A stretch of DNA of 64,000 nt from Lachnoanaerobaculum saburreum DSM 3986 (GTDB lineage Bacteria; Bacillota; Clostridia; Lachnospirales; Lachnospiraceae). Position numbers and translations under genes: made by a program. The stretch lies in assembly GCF_000185385.1 (NCBI RefSeq), contig NZ_GL622296.1, positions 324,198 to 388,197 of the forward strand. Reading direction: 5' to 3'. Below, piece by piece: positions 40,713 to 50,828 of this stretch (the first letter of the stretch is position 1; every line of letters starts with the position of its first letter). The notes beneath the pieces are model-generated. The model did no database searches. It saw only the letters and a list, made by a program, of their open reading frames with translations, and was not told the origin of the DNA.

Positions 40713-42531
40713 ATTTGAAGTAACAAATTATCAGAAAGAAGTACTTAAATTCTTAAAGCCACCAGAAGATATTACAGTCACACAGTGGGCAGATAAATAT
40801 AGAGTTTTAGACTTAAGGTCTTCTGCTATACCTGGGCCGTGGCGAACAGAACACACACCATATTTGAAAGGAATAATGGATGAATTTAATAATTATGAAA
40901 CAGAGGAAATTATATATGTTAAACCTACTCAAGTAGGTGGCACGGAATGCCTACAAAATATGGTTGGATATATTATTCAGCAGGACCCGTCTCCAACTAT
41001 GATAGTGTATCCTACTGATAAACTTGCTGAATCAGTATCTCAAAACAGGCTTCAACCTATGATAAAGGCTTCTACGGGGCTTAGAAACAGATTTTTAGAA
41101 AACGAGTCAACAAGGTTGGAGTTACAGTTTGATGGAATGTATTTAACTCTTGCAGGTTCAAATTCTCCATCAAGTCTTGCAAGTAAGGCAATCCGATTTC
41201 TTTTCCTTGATGAGGTAGATAAATATCCAGGTGCAAGCAAGAAGGAGGCTGACCCAATTTCTCTTGCAAGGGAGAGAACGAAAACATTCCATAATAAAAA
41301 AATATTCCTGACGAGTACGCCTACCTTAAGAGAGGGGCATATATGGAAAGCTATGGAAGATGCTGATATTGAAAAGCATTACTTTGTGCCATGTCCACAT
41401 TGTGGAGAGTATATTGAATTAAAGATGAAACAAATCCAATTCCCCAAGGGTGAGGATATGAGCTATGCAGACCGTGCAGAGTTCGCAACGTATGTGTGCC
41501 AAGAATGTGGATGCATAATAACAGATAGAGATAAACCGGATATGCTTAGGCTTGGAGAATGGAGAGTTGTCAAGGAAAACACTAAGTTCGCAAGAAAAGT
41601 TGCATTCTGGATGAATACGTTGTATTCGCCTTTTGTGAGGTTTTCTGAGGTTGCAAAAGAATTTCTTGAAAGTCATGATGACCCCGAGAAACTGCAAAAC
41701 TTTGTAAACAGCTGGCTGGCAGAGCCTTGGGAGGATACAAAGCTTAAGACCAATGCAGACCTCGTTATGGAAAGGCAGACAGAGTATGAAGAGTTTATTG
41801 TTCCTGAGTGGACGAAGGTTCTGACAGGAGGAGTTGATGTTCAGGAAAACTGCTTTTATTGGAGCATAAGAGCATGGGGAGATTATTTCACAAGTCAAAA
41901 TATAGCACATGGCCAAGCATATTCATTCCAGGAGGTGGAAAGAATAATGAATTTGTCGTACCAGATGCCTGACAGTACTCCTCTTGTAGTTTCACTCGCA
42001 TTGATAGATTCAGGAAACGATACCGACAGAGTATATGATTTCTGTGCAAACAACTCTGAGTGGGCATTACCAAGTAAGGGTGCTTCAAATAATATGCTTA
42101 CTCATTATAAATTGTCTAAAGTAAATAAGGCTGACAGTAAAGCATATGGGATGAATCTTGTACTCGTTGATACCGGTAAGTATAAGGATATGATTGCAGG
42201 ACGTATGAGGAAAGATAATGGAACCGGTTCATGGATGGTGTATAAAAATTGTGATATGGAGTATGCGACACAAGTAACTGCAGAGCATAAAGTTAATGTT
42301 AAAAACGGAAAAGGTGTTGTTAAGCAAGAGTGGAGACCAAAAACAGCACATGCTGATAACCACTATCTTGACTGTGAGGTTTATGCACTATGTGCAGCGG
42401 ATATTCTTGGAGTGAGAACAATGCATCTTGATAATGTTGTTGAGAATGTAGGGAAGAGCGCAAAGCAAGATAATACGAAGCACTTTCCTGAAGAACAGTG
42501 GATTAAAACTAGTGAGAACTGGAATATTTAA
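40666..42531 (+). CDS. Terminase large subunit (GpA family)
   Basis: The protein is about 621 aa. The N-terminal ATPase has the GpA-type P-loop region KPTQVGGTE, FLDEVDKYPG (Walker B) and LTSTPT. A zinc-finger-like CPHCGEY and CQECGC pair lies mid-protein, and the C-terminal part contains a nuclease (GVDVQENCF). It pumps and cuts DNA at cos. The start at 40666 (MKNWKRK) is a choice among in-frame ATGs. Confidence 0.92.
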   Translation: MKNWKRKSVARNPFRKFEVTNYQKEVLKFLKPPEDITVTQWADKYRVLDLRSSAIPGPWRTEHTPYLKGIMDEFNNYETEEIIYVKPTQVGGTECLQNMVGYIIQQDPSPTMIVYPTDKLAESVSQNRLQPMIKASTGLRNRFLENESTRLELQFDGMYLTLAGSNSPSSLASKAIRFLFLDEVDKYPGASKKEADPISLARERTKTFHNKKIFLTSTPTLREGHIWKAMEDADIEKHYFVPCPHCGEYIELKMKQIQFPKGEDMSYADRAEFATYVCQECGCIITDRDKPDMLRLGEWRVVKENTKFARKVAFWMNTLYSPFVRFSEVAKEFLESHDDPEKLQNFVNSWLAEPWEDTKLKTNADLVMERQTEYEEFIVPEWTKVLTGGVDVQENCFYWSIRAWGDYFTSQNIAHGQAYSFQEVERIMNLSYQMPDSTPLVVSLALIDSGNDTDRVYDFCANNSEWALPSKGASNNMLTHYKLSKVNKADSKAYGMNLVLVDTGKYKDMIAGRMRKDNGTGSWMVYKNCDMEYATQVTAEHKVNVKNGKGVVKQEWRPKTAHADNHYLDCEVYALCAADILGVRTMHLDNVVENVGKSAKQDNTKHFPEEQWIKTSENWNI

Positions 42532-42548
42532 GGCTAAGGAGATTTGCA

Positions 42549-42773
42549 ATGAATAACAATTATACAGCAAGAGAAATGCTTGAAGAAGTTAATAATGCAA
42601 TATATACAGTTCTTGTAGGAGGACAGTCATATAAGCTTGGTACAAGGCAGATGACACGTGCAGATTTGAATCTACTCTACAAGATGAAAAATGATCTGAC
42701 CGCACAAATACAGTCAGAGAACGGTAATCACCTTTTAGATGATACCTATGTTGCTATATTTAGCGGAAGGTAG
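42549..42773 (+). CDS. gpW-like head-tail joining protein
   Basis: The 74-aa protein (TAREMLEEVNNAIYTVLVGG, then RADLNLLYKMK) matches small head completion proteins of the gpW/DUF6148 type, placed between terminase and portal as usual. Confidence 0.8.
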   Translation: MNNNYTAREMLEEVNNAIYTVLVGGQSYKLGTRQMTRADLNLLYKMKNDLTAQIQSENGNHLLDDTYVAIFSGR

Positions 42774-42778
42774 GTAAT

Positions 42779-44293
42779 ATGAGTTGGTTAGATAATTTAA
42801 TCTCTTTTATATCACCTGAATGGGGTGCAAAGAGAGAAGCATGGCGACAAAATCTTGAGGAAATGAGGAGCTATGATGCGGGTGATTACTCAAGAGGGAA
42901 TGCAAATTGGAGAGTGATAAATCAGTCAGCGGAGTATACCGATAAATACAGTCGTGATAATGTCAGAGCCAGAGCCAGGGACTTAGAGAGGAATTCGGAT
43001 ATGATGAACTCCGTTATAGGTGCCTATAAGAGAAATGTAATAGGTGGCGGATACACCTTGCAGGTAAAGACAGGTGATGATGAATTAAATGATACCATAG
43101 AGGCGGCATGGAAAAAGTGGTGTAAAAAGCAAAACTGTGATGTTACCGGAACTCAATCATTTACTCAGATGATGCGAATGTGCATGAAACGAAAGAAAAT
43201 AGACGGAGGAATTCTGATAGTAAAGAGGTATACAAGTGACGGGTTCCTGCCATTTAAGCTTCAGACATTTGAGGTGGATGAACTTGATAATTCTCAGATG
43301 ACACCAAAGGTTCAAGGTAACAAGGTGGTTGGCGGTATTGAGATGAATGAGTACAATAAACCGGTTGGCTATTGGATTAGGCAATATCCTGTTGACAGTT
43401 TAGCACTGACAACACCTGTATACATTGAGGCAAAGGATGTTATATTCCTGTACACAAAGCATAGACCGTCACAGATTAGGGAAATTAGCGATATGAGTCC
43501 TACAATCACAAGAATTCGTGATACAAACGAATTTATGGTAGCTGTATCGGTGAAAGAGAGGATAGCGGCCTGCCTTTCGGTATTTATAAAGAAAACCATA
43601 CCAACTACGGGCATAGGAAGAGGAATTGGTGTAGGGCAGGGAGCTCTCCATGATTATCGAGGAAAGTCTATAACACCCGGAATGATCAAAGAACTTAATG
43701 CAGGAGATGAAATACAAGTTGTTAATCCTGCAGGACAGGCTACAGATGCAGCAAGCTATATAAAACTTCAGCAAAGACTTGTTGGTGCAGGACAGGGCAT
43801 CAGTTATGAAGCAACAAGCAGGGATATGAGTGAAAGTAATTATTCTTCTACAAGACAGGGAATTATCGAAGATGAGATGACCTATGCGGAAGAAAAAGAG
43901 ATGCTGATGGAAGTAATGGATGAGATATATGAGACATTTGTTATATCCTTATGGCTTTCAGGAAATATCTCGCTAAAAGATTTCTGGGGAAATAAAGATA
44001 AATATTTGGAGCATACATGGATTATTGCACCTAAAAAATGGATTGATCCACAGAAAGAAGCAAATGCAAATCGTATTGCTTTGAACACAGGTCAAAAGAC
44101 CTTTAAACAGATTGCTGCAGAACAGGGCAGGGATTGGAAAGAACAGATTGAAGAAATTGCAGAAGTCCTTGAGTACGCTAAAGGTTTTGGCATTGATATG
44201 GGCAGTGTGATTTTTAATAAAACAAAGGAGGAGTTATATGAAGATGAAGAGGAGAGTTCTTCAGAGGGACAAGCCGGTGCAAAAAAGGAGTAA
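42779..44293 (+). CDS. Portal protein (lambda-type)
   Basis: The 504-aa protein has NSDMMNSVIGAYKRNVIGGG, the RPSQIREISDM region and YSSTRQG, hallmarks of lambda-family portals. It forms the dodecameric ring for DNA entry and tail attachment. It starts 5 bp after the gpW-like gene and overlaps the protease gene by 56 bp. Confidence 0.92.
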   Translation: MSWLDNLISFISPEWGAKREAWRQNLEEMRSYDAGDYSRGNANWRVINQSAEYTDKYSRDNVRARARDLERNSDMMNSVIGAYKRNVIGGGYTLQVKTGDDELNDTIEAAWKKWCKKQNCDVTGTQSFTQMMRMCMKRKKIDGGILIVKRYTSDGFLPFKLQTFEVDELDNSQMTPKVQGNKVVGGIEMNEYNKPVGYWIRQYPVDSLALTTPVYIEAKDVIFLYTKHRPSQIREISDMSPTITRIRDTNEFMVAVSVKERIAACLSVFIKKTIPTTGIGRGIGVGQGALHDYRGKSITPGMIKELNAGDEIQVVNPAGQATDAASYIKLQQRLVGAGQGISYEATSRDMSESNYSSTRQGIIEDEMTYAEEKEMLMEVMDEIYETFVISLWLSGNISLKDFWGNKDKYLEHTWIIAPKKWIDPQKEANANRIALNTGQKTFKQIAAEQGRDWKEQIEEIAEVLEYAKGFGIDMGSVIFNKTKEELYEDEEESSSEGQAGAKKE

Positions 44294-44894
44294 GGATACA
44301 GCAACCAGAGAGCTGATAAAAAACAGTATAAGAGCTTTAGATGGAGAGGGGAATGAACGAAAGTTTATCCTCTCTTTTTCATCTGAAGAACCGTATCAAA
44401 GATTCTGGGGAACGGAAATACTTGATCACTCAGAGGGAGCTGTAGATCTTACAAGGATTCAGGAAATTGGATGTTTGCTTTTTAATCACAATCGTGATGC
44501 GGTAGTAGGAAAAATCACAAAGGCATGGCTTGAAAATGGCCGTGGCATGGCAGAGATTGAGTTTGATACGGATGAAGCTTCAGAACTTATTTATCAGAAG
44601 GTAGCAAGTGGAACACTCAAAGGGGTGTCGGTAGGCTATCAGATAGATTCTTGGGAAGAGGTAATGCCTGGGAAGCATTCGGCAGATGGAAAGTTTACGG
44701 GACCTTGCGATATTGCAAGGAAGTGGACACCTTATGAGATTTCAATCGTGAGTGTACCTGCAGATCCTACAGTAGGCGTAGGCAGAGAACTTGGAGAGGA
44801 AAAGGTAACTTCAAGTAATCGCTCTTTAGATTGGTTTAACAGGCAACTTCAAATAAATAAAACAAGGGTAAAACAAGGAGGAAAAAAAACATGA
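44238..44894 (+). CDS. HK97-family prohead protease
   Basis: The 218-aa protein has LFNHNRDAVVGK (histidine of the active site) and LKGVSVGYQ (serine), as in peptidase U35. It processes the capsid precursor. AAGGAGG precedes the ATG inside the portal gene. Confidence 0.88.
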   Translation: MKMKRRVLQRDKPVQKRSKDTATRELIKNSIRALDGEGNERKFILSFSSEEPYQRFWGTEILDHSEGAVDLTRIQEIGCLLFNHNRDAVVGKITKAWLENGRGMAEIEFDTDEASELIYQKVASGTLKGVSVGYQIDSWEEVMPGKHSADGKFTGPCDIARKWTPYEISIVSVPADPTVGVGRELGEEKVTSSNRSLDWFNRQLQINKTRVKQGGKKT

Positions 44895-46420
44895 ATAAAA
44901 AAGCATTAAGACAGACAAAGCTTTTACGCCAGCAGGATATAGTAAATGCTGCAAAAGAAGCAAACAGGGATTTGACTGTTCAGGAGCAGGCGGAATTTGA
45001 TGCTCTTCAAAGAGATATTGATTCGTTAACGGCAGAAATTTCAGCAGAGGAAAATCCTGCAGTCCCTGCCACAGGAGAGAGGGATGGAGATATTCTTCAA
45101 AGGGCAGTTGCTGAAGAGAGGGAACGTATAAGTTCGATAAATGACTTGTGCAGAGAGTTTGGGATGGATGCACAGGGATATATTGATAACGGTTCAACTA
45201 TTGATCAGGTTAGAGATGCAGTTCTTGAACATGTGAGAAAAAACGGTGCACCGGTTGCTGCAAGAGGAGTTGATGTAACAGCTACTGCAGAAGATAAGTT
45301 CAGGGCAGCGGCAGCAGATTCCCTGTTACTTAGGAGTGGAATGAGCATTGAAAAGCCTGCTGACGGTTCAAGACAGATGATGGGAATGTCGCTTCGTGAC
45401 TTGGCTATTGAGTGTCTTGCAGGTGAAGGAGATAGCAGTTTAAATCGCAGATCGTCTGATGAACTTTTTGGAATGCTTCAGAGACAGTTCTATAATCCAA
45501 CTGCTTCTTTCCCGGCAATCTTAGACAATGCTATCAATAAGGCATATGTGGAAGGTCATAAGACTGTATCTGTGACATTTGACAGGTGGACTAAGAAGGG
45601 AAGCCTAAAGGATTTTAAGACTAATGATAACTATTATTTAGCAGGTCCGGCAGGAGAGTTCCTTGAAGTGCCGGAGGGCGGTGAGCTTAAGCATGATACC
45701 TTCAGTGATGAAAAGCGTCCGACGAGAAGATTGAAGACTTACGGTAGGCAATTCACACTTACAAGACAGGCATTCATAAATGATGATATAGATCTTGTAA
45801 CAAGAATACCGGCAAAGTATGCAGCAAGTGCAAGAAAGACAATAAATAGGCAGGTATACAATATTTTGATAAAAAATCCGGCAATACATGACGGCACTGC
45901 TTTATTCTCAACAATGCATAAAAATCTGCTTGCAACAGGAACAGGAATAACAAGGGAATCTATGCAGAAAATGATTATTGCACTTCAGAATCAGGTGGAT
46001 GAGTTCGGAGATGCAATAATTATAAGACCGGCTACATTGGTTGTTCCTTCCGGTATGGGATTTGAGATATTTACAATATTCAACAGCCCTACAATTAATA
46101 CATCCGGCAATACACAGGCAGTAAACCCATTGTTTAGATATGCAAGCTCTATTGAGATTGTGGAAGAGCCAACTATCAATGTATTGTGTGGAGGCTATGG
46201 AAAGACAATGCCATGGTTCTTAATCGGACATAAGGATGATACGGACTTTATAGAAGTTGATTATCTTAACGGACAGGAAGTTCCAACTATACGAAGAATG
46301 GAAACACCTGGGCAGCTCGGATTCGTTTGGGATATATACCTTGACTGGGGTGTTGCGGTTATGGACTGGAGAGGTGCAGTCAAGAATAACGGTACCACAG
46401 TTGCAGACCCATTGGCATAA
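44891..46420 (+). CDS. Major capsid protein (HK97 fold) with N-terminal scaffold
   Basis: The 509-aa protein has a ~110-residue coiled-coil scaffold (LTVQEQAEFDALQRDIDSL) before the HK97-type shell region (about 250-500; DFIEVDYLNGQEVPTI near the end). The protease gene just upstream, with which it overlaps by 4 bp, would remove the scaffold. Very strong AAGGAGG ribosome site. Confidence 0.9.
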   Translation: MNKKALRQTKLLRQQDIVNAAKEANRDLTVQEQAEFDALQRDIDSLTAEISAEENPAVPATGERDGDILQRAVAEERERISSINDLCREFGMDAQGYIDNGSTIDQVRDAVLEHVRKNGAPVAARGVDVTATAEDKFRAAAADSLLLRSGMSIEKPADGSRQMMGMSLRDLAIECLAGEGDSSLNRRSSDELFGMLQRQFYNPTASFPAILDNAINKAYVEGHKTVSVTFDRWTKKGSLKDFKTNDNYYLAGPAGEFLEVPEGGELKHDTFSDEKRPTRRLKTYGRQFTLTRQAFINDDIDLVTRIPAKYAASARKTINRQVYNILIKNPAIHDGTALFSTMHKNLLATGTGITRESMQKMIIALQNQVDEFGDAIIIRPATLVVPSGMGFEIFTIFNSPTINTSGNTQAVNPLFRYASSIEIVEEPTINVLCGGYGKTMPWFLIGHKDDTDFIEVDYLNGQEVPTIRRMETPGQLGFVWDIYLDWGVAVMDWRGAVKNNGTTVADPLA

Positions 46421-46436
46421 ATAAAGGAGGTTTAGT

Positions 46437-46763
46437 ATGGCAAGTGCTACATATTTTCAGAGAGGGGAAGCCCTCGATTACACAAATACTGGCAGTGATA
46501 AGATTACTGTCGGCACTGTAATAAAGATTGGAACAAGAATTGGTATAGCAGGGGACGACATCCTGCCAAAGGCAACGGGAACGATTCATGTTTCAGGAGT
46601 GTTTGAATTTAAGAAAACCGGAACGAATGAAATAAAAATGGGAACGAATGTATACTTTGACGGCACGGGAATAACTGAGACCGCAGGAAGCAACACACCT
46701 GCAGGATATGCTGCTGAAGATGCAGTGGCGAGTGCTACATCCATCAAGGTAAAAATTGGATAG
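46437..46763 (+). CDS. DUF2190-type capsid decoration protein
   Basis: The 108-aa protein is beta-rich and Gly/Thr-rich (GEALDYTNTGSDKITVGTVI). It matches capsid cement proteins encoded directly after the capsid gene. GGAGG precedes the ATG. Confidence 0.8.
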   Translation: MASATYFQRGEALDYTNTGSDKITVGTVIKIGTRIGIAGDDILPKATGTIHVSGVFEFKKTGTNEIKMGTNVYFDGTGITETAGSNTPAGYAAEDAVASATSIKVKIG

Positions 46764-46772
46764 GAGGCAAAT

Positions 46773-47081
46773 ATGCGAAAACTTATAGCTAAATATCCAA
46801 TTCTTTATTTGTCTAAGCAATACGACATTGGAGATGAACTGGTCGCAAACAATCCTGAAATGGTGAGTGCATGGATTGAGGCAGGGACTGCCGAGTGGGT
46901 AGAGGATGAGGAATCTGCATCGGATGGTACTACAGATGAAAAATCAGAAGAGAAATTGCCACCTGCTAAAGCAATTCCTGTAGTGGCAGAGGCAGGACTT
47001 GCAGGTGATGCAGTAGGTTCAGAGACAGATGAAAATCTTGTAGGTAAGATACCGAAGACACCTGTAAGGAGCAGAAAGTAG
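46773..47081 (+). CDS. Small head-tail region protein
   Basis: 102 aa. The N-terminal part (LSKQYDIGDELVANNPEMV, then AWIEAGTAEW) resembles short phage proteins after the decoration gene. The rest is a low-complexity acidic/Ala-Pro tail. Confidence 0.6.
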   Translation: MRKLIAKYPILYLSKQYDIGDELVANNPEMVSAWIEAGTAEWVEDEESASDGTTDEKSEEKLPPAKAIPVVAEAGLAGDAVGSETDENLVGKIPKTPVRSRK

Positions 47082-47087
47082 GTATTG

Positions 47088-47423
47088 ATGCAAAGGAAGT
47101 CATTCAAAGAAATTTTAAATCAGGATATTGAGAATGTATTCCTTAACACCTTGGAGTTTGCAGATATCCATAATGTAGATGGAAAAGATATGCCGGTGCA
47201 GGTAGATGATAATGAGGTTATAGAGAGAGAAAAAAAGGCAAAGTCTAATATGGACGGAGTATATGTTAAGCAAAAGTTGATTTATGTGAAAGCGAAGGAC
47301 TTTGGATCATTGCCTGCAATCGGAAGGCAAATCATGCTTGACGGTAAGCGATATTTAATTACTGACTCTACAGATGAGTATGGTATTTATACGATAACAT
47401 TGGAAGGGAATAGGAGCAAATGA
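47088..47423 (+). CDS. Head-tail connector-like protein
   Basis: 111-aa beta-rich protein (GSLPAIGRQIMLDGKRYLI) in the position of lambda FII-type connectors. The ATG follows AGGT, and the next gene overlaps by 4 bp. Confidence 0.6.
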   Translation: MQRKSFKEILNQDIENVFLNTLEFADIHNVDGKDMPVQVDDNEVIEREKKAKSNMDGVYVKQKLIYVKAKDFGSLPAIGRQIMLDGKRYLITDSTDEYGIYTITLEGNRSK

Positions 47424-48034
47424 TTGAGTTTGGTATTGATGAGGTTAGCCTTTCAAGGGTCAGAGCTAAACTTTTGTTGTTCGAAAATCAAGTGCCTAAT
47501 GTTATAAAAAAAGCCTTAAACGCTACTGCCAGAGATGCAAAGACAGCTCTGGCAGATAAAGCGAGGGAGACGTATGCTGTAAAATCTCCAAGATTTAAAA
47601 AAGCAATTAGGCAGAAAAATGCAACCGCTTCAAATCTTGTTGCGACTTTAAAGATAACAGGAAAGGCTACTGCACTATCGGATTTTAAATATAGAAGGCA
47701 TAGCGGTGGAGCAAGTGCAAGGGGTAAGTTGTATAAAGATGGAGCTTTAAAGGACTTGTCATTGAACGATAAGTTAAAAGCATTTGTTGTGAAGTATCAT
47801 TCAGGACATGTAGCTGTAGTGAGGAGAGACCCACCTAATAAATATACAAATGGTATATCTAAGAGAAAAGAAACCGGTGGAGATACTACTAAATTAAAAG
47901 AATTTTACAGCCCATCAATCCCTAGAATGATTGGAAATGAGTTAAAAGTATATGGCATCGTCAAGCCTAAGATACAAGAAAGCTTGAAGAAACATATCAA
48001 TAGGGAAACGAGTAGAATTTTCAGAGGTAGATAA
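47420..48034 (+). CDS. Minor tail/completion protein (Z-like)
   Basis: The 204-aa protein contains NVIKKALNATARDAKTALAD, typical of prophage minor tail protein Z families. It probably completes the tail top. Overlaps both neighbours by 1-4 bp. Confidence 0.72.
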   Translation: MIEFGIDEVSLSRVRAKLLLFENQVPNVIKKALNATARDAKTALADKARETYAVKSPRFKKAIRQKNATASNLVATLKITGKATALSDFKYRRHSGGASARGKLYKDGALKDLSLNDKLKAFVVKYHSGHVAVVRRDPPNKYTNGISKRKETGGDTTKLKEFYSPSIPRMIGNELKVYGIVKPKIQESLKKHINRETSRIFRGR

Positions 48035-48510
48035 TGACAGCAGGAAATCTTCAAAAAGAGTTGATGAAAGATATCGGTGGTATTTTTGAGAAAGATTTAT
48101 TTAAAGATTCTCTTGGTAAGTATGGCTCACTAAATATATATGCACAGAATCTTCCAATACGAGAAGATGAGGATGCACCGGATCCTGTTCCATATATTAT
48201 CGTGAGGATTTTAGATGGCAAGATAAAAGGATGGGTGGAAGCACAGGAAGTTCAGGTAATGCTAATTCTTGGATGTTTTGATGATAATTTGAACAATGAT
48301 GGCCATGAGACATTGCTTGAATTAATTCAGAAAATTAGTGAGCGATTTTTGAAAAATCCTATCTTGGCAAATCAGTTTGTATTTTTAAATGATGAACAGC
48401 ATCCATTTGAGTGGGCTCTTCAGGAAGAGGAGTCATTCCCATATTTTTTCGGAGCTATCAGCATGACTTTTAAGACAGCAGCTATAAGAACGGAGGATAA
48501 ATACGCATGA
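48034..48510 (+). CDS. Tail completion protein-like (158 aa)
   Basis: Position and length match tail-terminator/completion proteins. PVPYIIVRILDGKIKGW is the most family-like stretch. No firm domain call. Confidence 0.55.
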   Translation: MTAGNLQKELMKDIGGIFEKDLFKDSLGKYGSLNIYAQNLPIREDEDAPDPVPYIIVRILDGKIKGWVEAQEVQVMLILGCFDDNLNNDGHETLLELIQKISERFLKNPILANQFVFLNDEQHPFEWALQEEESFPYFFGAISMTFKTAAIRTEDKYA

Positions 48511-48827
48511 GTGAACTGAAGAAAACAATAACAGAACCGGTGGAAGAAGAGGTAAGAGCACTTATACCTACATCCCAACCCAAAGAAGTGGAAACACTTG
48601 TTTATGTTGGTCCTACAATAATAGGTGTAGCAAGTCACAATACTATATTCAATAATGGTCTACCGGATAATTTAAAGGCGGCAATTGATAAAGAGCCTGC
48701 ATTTAAGGGATTAGTTATTCCTGTAAACAGGCTTGCAGATGCACTAAAAGAAATTGAGACGAAGTCAGGAGCAACATTCTCATTATATGAAAAGGTTGCA
48801 GATTATAAATTACAGGAGGATAGTTAA
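48507..48827 (+). CDS. Hypothetical tail-region protein (106 aa)
   Basis: No domain recognised. Contains TLVYVGPTIIGVASHNT. Located directly before the sheath gene with 1-bp overlap, as small proteins are in contractile-tail phages. Confidence 0.6.
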   Translation: MSELKKTITEPVEEEVRALIPTSQPKEVETLVYVGPTIIGVASHNTIFNNGLPDNLKAAIDKEPAFKGLVIPVNRLADALKEIETKSGATFSLYEKVADYKLQEDS

Positions 48828-50287
48828 TGGCTTATAATCACGGAATAAGGATTGAGGAACAGGCAACAAGTATTGTTGCTCCAATTACAGGAAGTGCAGG
48901 ACTACAGGTTGTAATTGGAACTGCACCGATAAATCTTGCAAAAGACCCATATAGTGTTACTAATGTACCACTGATTGCATATAGCTTTTCAGAGGCAGCG
49001 AGTCAGCTTGGATACAGTGATGATTTTAAAAAATTCACTCTCTGTCAAAGTATGGATGCAAGTTTCAGGATTTTTAATGTGGCTCCAATTATTTTTATTA
49101 ATGTATTGGATCCTAAAAAGCACAAAAAAGATAATACAGAGGCTTCAGTAAATGTGGTTGCAAAGCAGGCAAAGCTTGAAGAAGATGGGATTCTTATTGA
49201 TACTTTAGTGGTTAAAGATGGGGCTGCTACGCTTGTAAAAAATGAAGATTATATTACAAGTTTTACTGATGATGGAAAAGTACTGGTATCTCTGATTGAG
49301 GGAAGTTCACATGCAGGAGCAAGTACATTAACAGTAAAGTCCACAAGTATAGATCCTTCGGCTGTAAAGGCTAAGGACGTAATTGGTGGATATGATGCAG
49401 CTACAGACAAAGAAAGTGGGCTTGAGCTTATTAGACAGGTATATCCGAGGTTCAACATGACACCCGGTCTTTTACTTGCACCGGGATGGTCGCAAATACC
49501 TGAAGTAGGAATTGTTTTGGGAAGCAAGTGTTCGGAAATCAATGGAGTATTCAGTTGTGAATGTGTCCTTGATTTAGACAGCAGTAGTACCGGAGCAAAG
49601 AAGTACAGTGCAGTTGGAGAGTGGAAAAATAAAAACGGATATACAAATAAACATAGCGTTGTGCTATGGCCACAAGTAAAGGTTGGTAAGAAGCAGTACG
49701 CATTTTCGGCAATATTTGCAGCACTTACTGCTTATACAGATGCAATTAATGATGATGTTCCAAATCTTTCACCTTCAAATAAGATGGCAAAAATCACAGG
49801 TCTGGTACTTGATGACGGAACAGAGGTAACACTTGATCAGAATCAGGCAAATCTACTTAACAGCCAGGGTGTTATCACAGCAATTAATGTTAATGGTTGG
49901 AGAACATGGGGAAATAATACAGCAGCATATCCCGGAGTGACAGACCCTAAAGACAGATGGTTCTGCTGTAGAAGGTTTTTTTCATGGTGGGGTAACAGCT
50001 TTATTATGACATATTTCCAGAAAGTGGATGACCCTGCAAATTATCGTTTAATTGAATCAATTGTCGATAGTGAGAATATCAGAGGAAATTCATATGTGTC
50101 ACAGAGCAAGTGTGCAGGCGCAAGGATTGTATTTGAGGAAAAGGATAATCAAATAACGGATATACTGAATGGTAAGATTAAATTCCGTCAATATCTGGCA
50201 CCTTATACACCGGCAGAGGATATCCTTAATGTTTTGGAGTTTGATCCAAGCATGCTTGCAGCAGCAATAAGTGGAGGAGGTAATTAA
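48827..50287 (+). CDS. Contractile tail sheath protein
   Basis: The 486-aa protein has the sheath layout: N-terminal GIRIEEQATSIVAPITGSAG, a central variable domain, and C-terminal WGNNTAAYPG, IVDSENIRGNSYV and FDPSMLAAA. It defines the phage as a myovirus. The tube gene follows in 2 bp. Confidence 0.93.
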   Translation: MAYNHGIRIEEQATSIVAPITGSAGLQVVIGTAPINLAKDPYSVTNVPLIAYSFSEAASQLGYSDDFKKFTLCQSMDASFRIFNVAPIIFINVLDPKKHKKDNTEASVNVVAKQAKLEEDGILIDTLVVKDGAATLVKNEDYITSFTDDGKVLVSLIEGSSHAGASTLTVKSTSIDPSAVKAKDVIGGYDAATDKESGLELIRQVYPRFNMTPGLLLAPGWSQIPEVGIVLGSKCSEINGVFSCECVLDLDSSSTGAKKYSAVGEWKNKNGYTNKHSVVLWPQVKVGKKQYAFSAIFAALTAYTDAINDDVPNLSPSNKMAKITGLVLDDGTEVTLDQNQANLLNSQGVITAINVNGWRTWGNNTAAYPGVTDPKDRWFCCRRFFSWWGNSFIMTYFQKVDDPANYRLIESIVDSENIRGNSYVSQSKCAGARIVFEEKDNQITDILNGKIKFRQYLAPYTPAEDILNVLEFDPSMLAAAISGGGN

Positions 50288-50289
50288 TT

Positions 50290-50817
50290 ATGGCAGGAGT
50301 TCTTGGGATACCGGGAGTGATTAACAATTTCAATCTTTATTATAAAGGAACTGCTCTTGTGGGATTGACAGGTGAGATAACTCTCCCTGATTTTGAAGGA
50401 ACAACGGAGACGCTTAGCGGACCGGGCATACTTGGAGAAATAGAAGAGGTTGTAATCGGAGCTTTCGGAAGTATGGAGCTTGAAATTCCATTCCGTATAC
50501 TTGATGAGGATGCTTTTAGCCTTATGTCTCCAACAGAAACTCTTGACTTAACTCTTAGAGCAAGTGAACAATATACGGTAAAGAGTACCGGTGGAATAGA
50601 TACTAAGGGAATGAGAGTTGTAGTCAGGGGAAGGCAAAAGAAGCTTACAGGGGGAACTATTAAGCAGGGCGGAGCAATGGATGCCTCTGTTACTGTTGAG
50701 GTGGCATATATCATGATAGAGCTTGATGGTAAAAAGAGAGTTGAACTTGATAAGCTTAATAATGTTTATAAAGTCAATGATAGAGATTTGTTGGCGAAGA
50801 TTAGAAGTCAGTGCTAA
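50290..50817 (+). CDS. Tail tube protein
   Basis: The 175-aa beta-rich protein (VINNFNLYYKGTALVGLTG, LSGPGILGEIEEVVIGAFG) matches P2-type major tail tube proteins in length and position after the sheath. Confidence 0.9.
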   Translation: MAGVLGIPGVINNFNLYYKGTALVGLTGEITLPDFEGTTETLSGPGILGEIEEVVIGAFGSMELEIPFRILDEDAFSLMSPTETLDLTLRASEQYTVKSTGGIDTKGMRVVVRGRQKKLTGGTIKQGGAMDASVTVEVAYIMIELDGKKRVELDKLNNVYKVNDRDLLAKIRSQC

Positions 50818-50828
50818 AGGAGACAGAT

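Noticed and set aside
41419-41916. 165-aa leftward frame in the terminase gene
   Set aside because: Antisense shadow; no ribosome site and Cys/His-rich composition typical of spurious frames.
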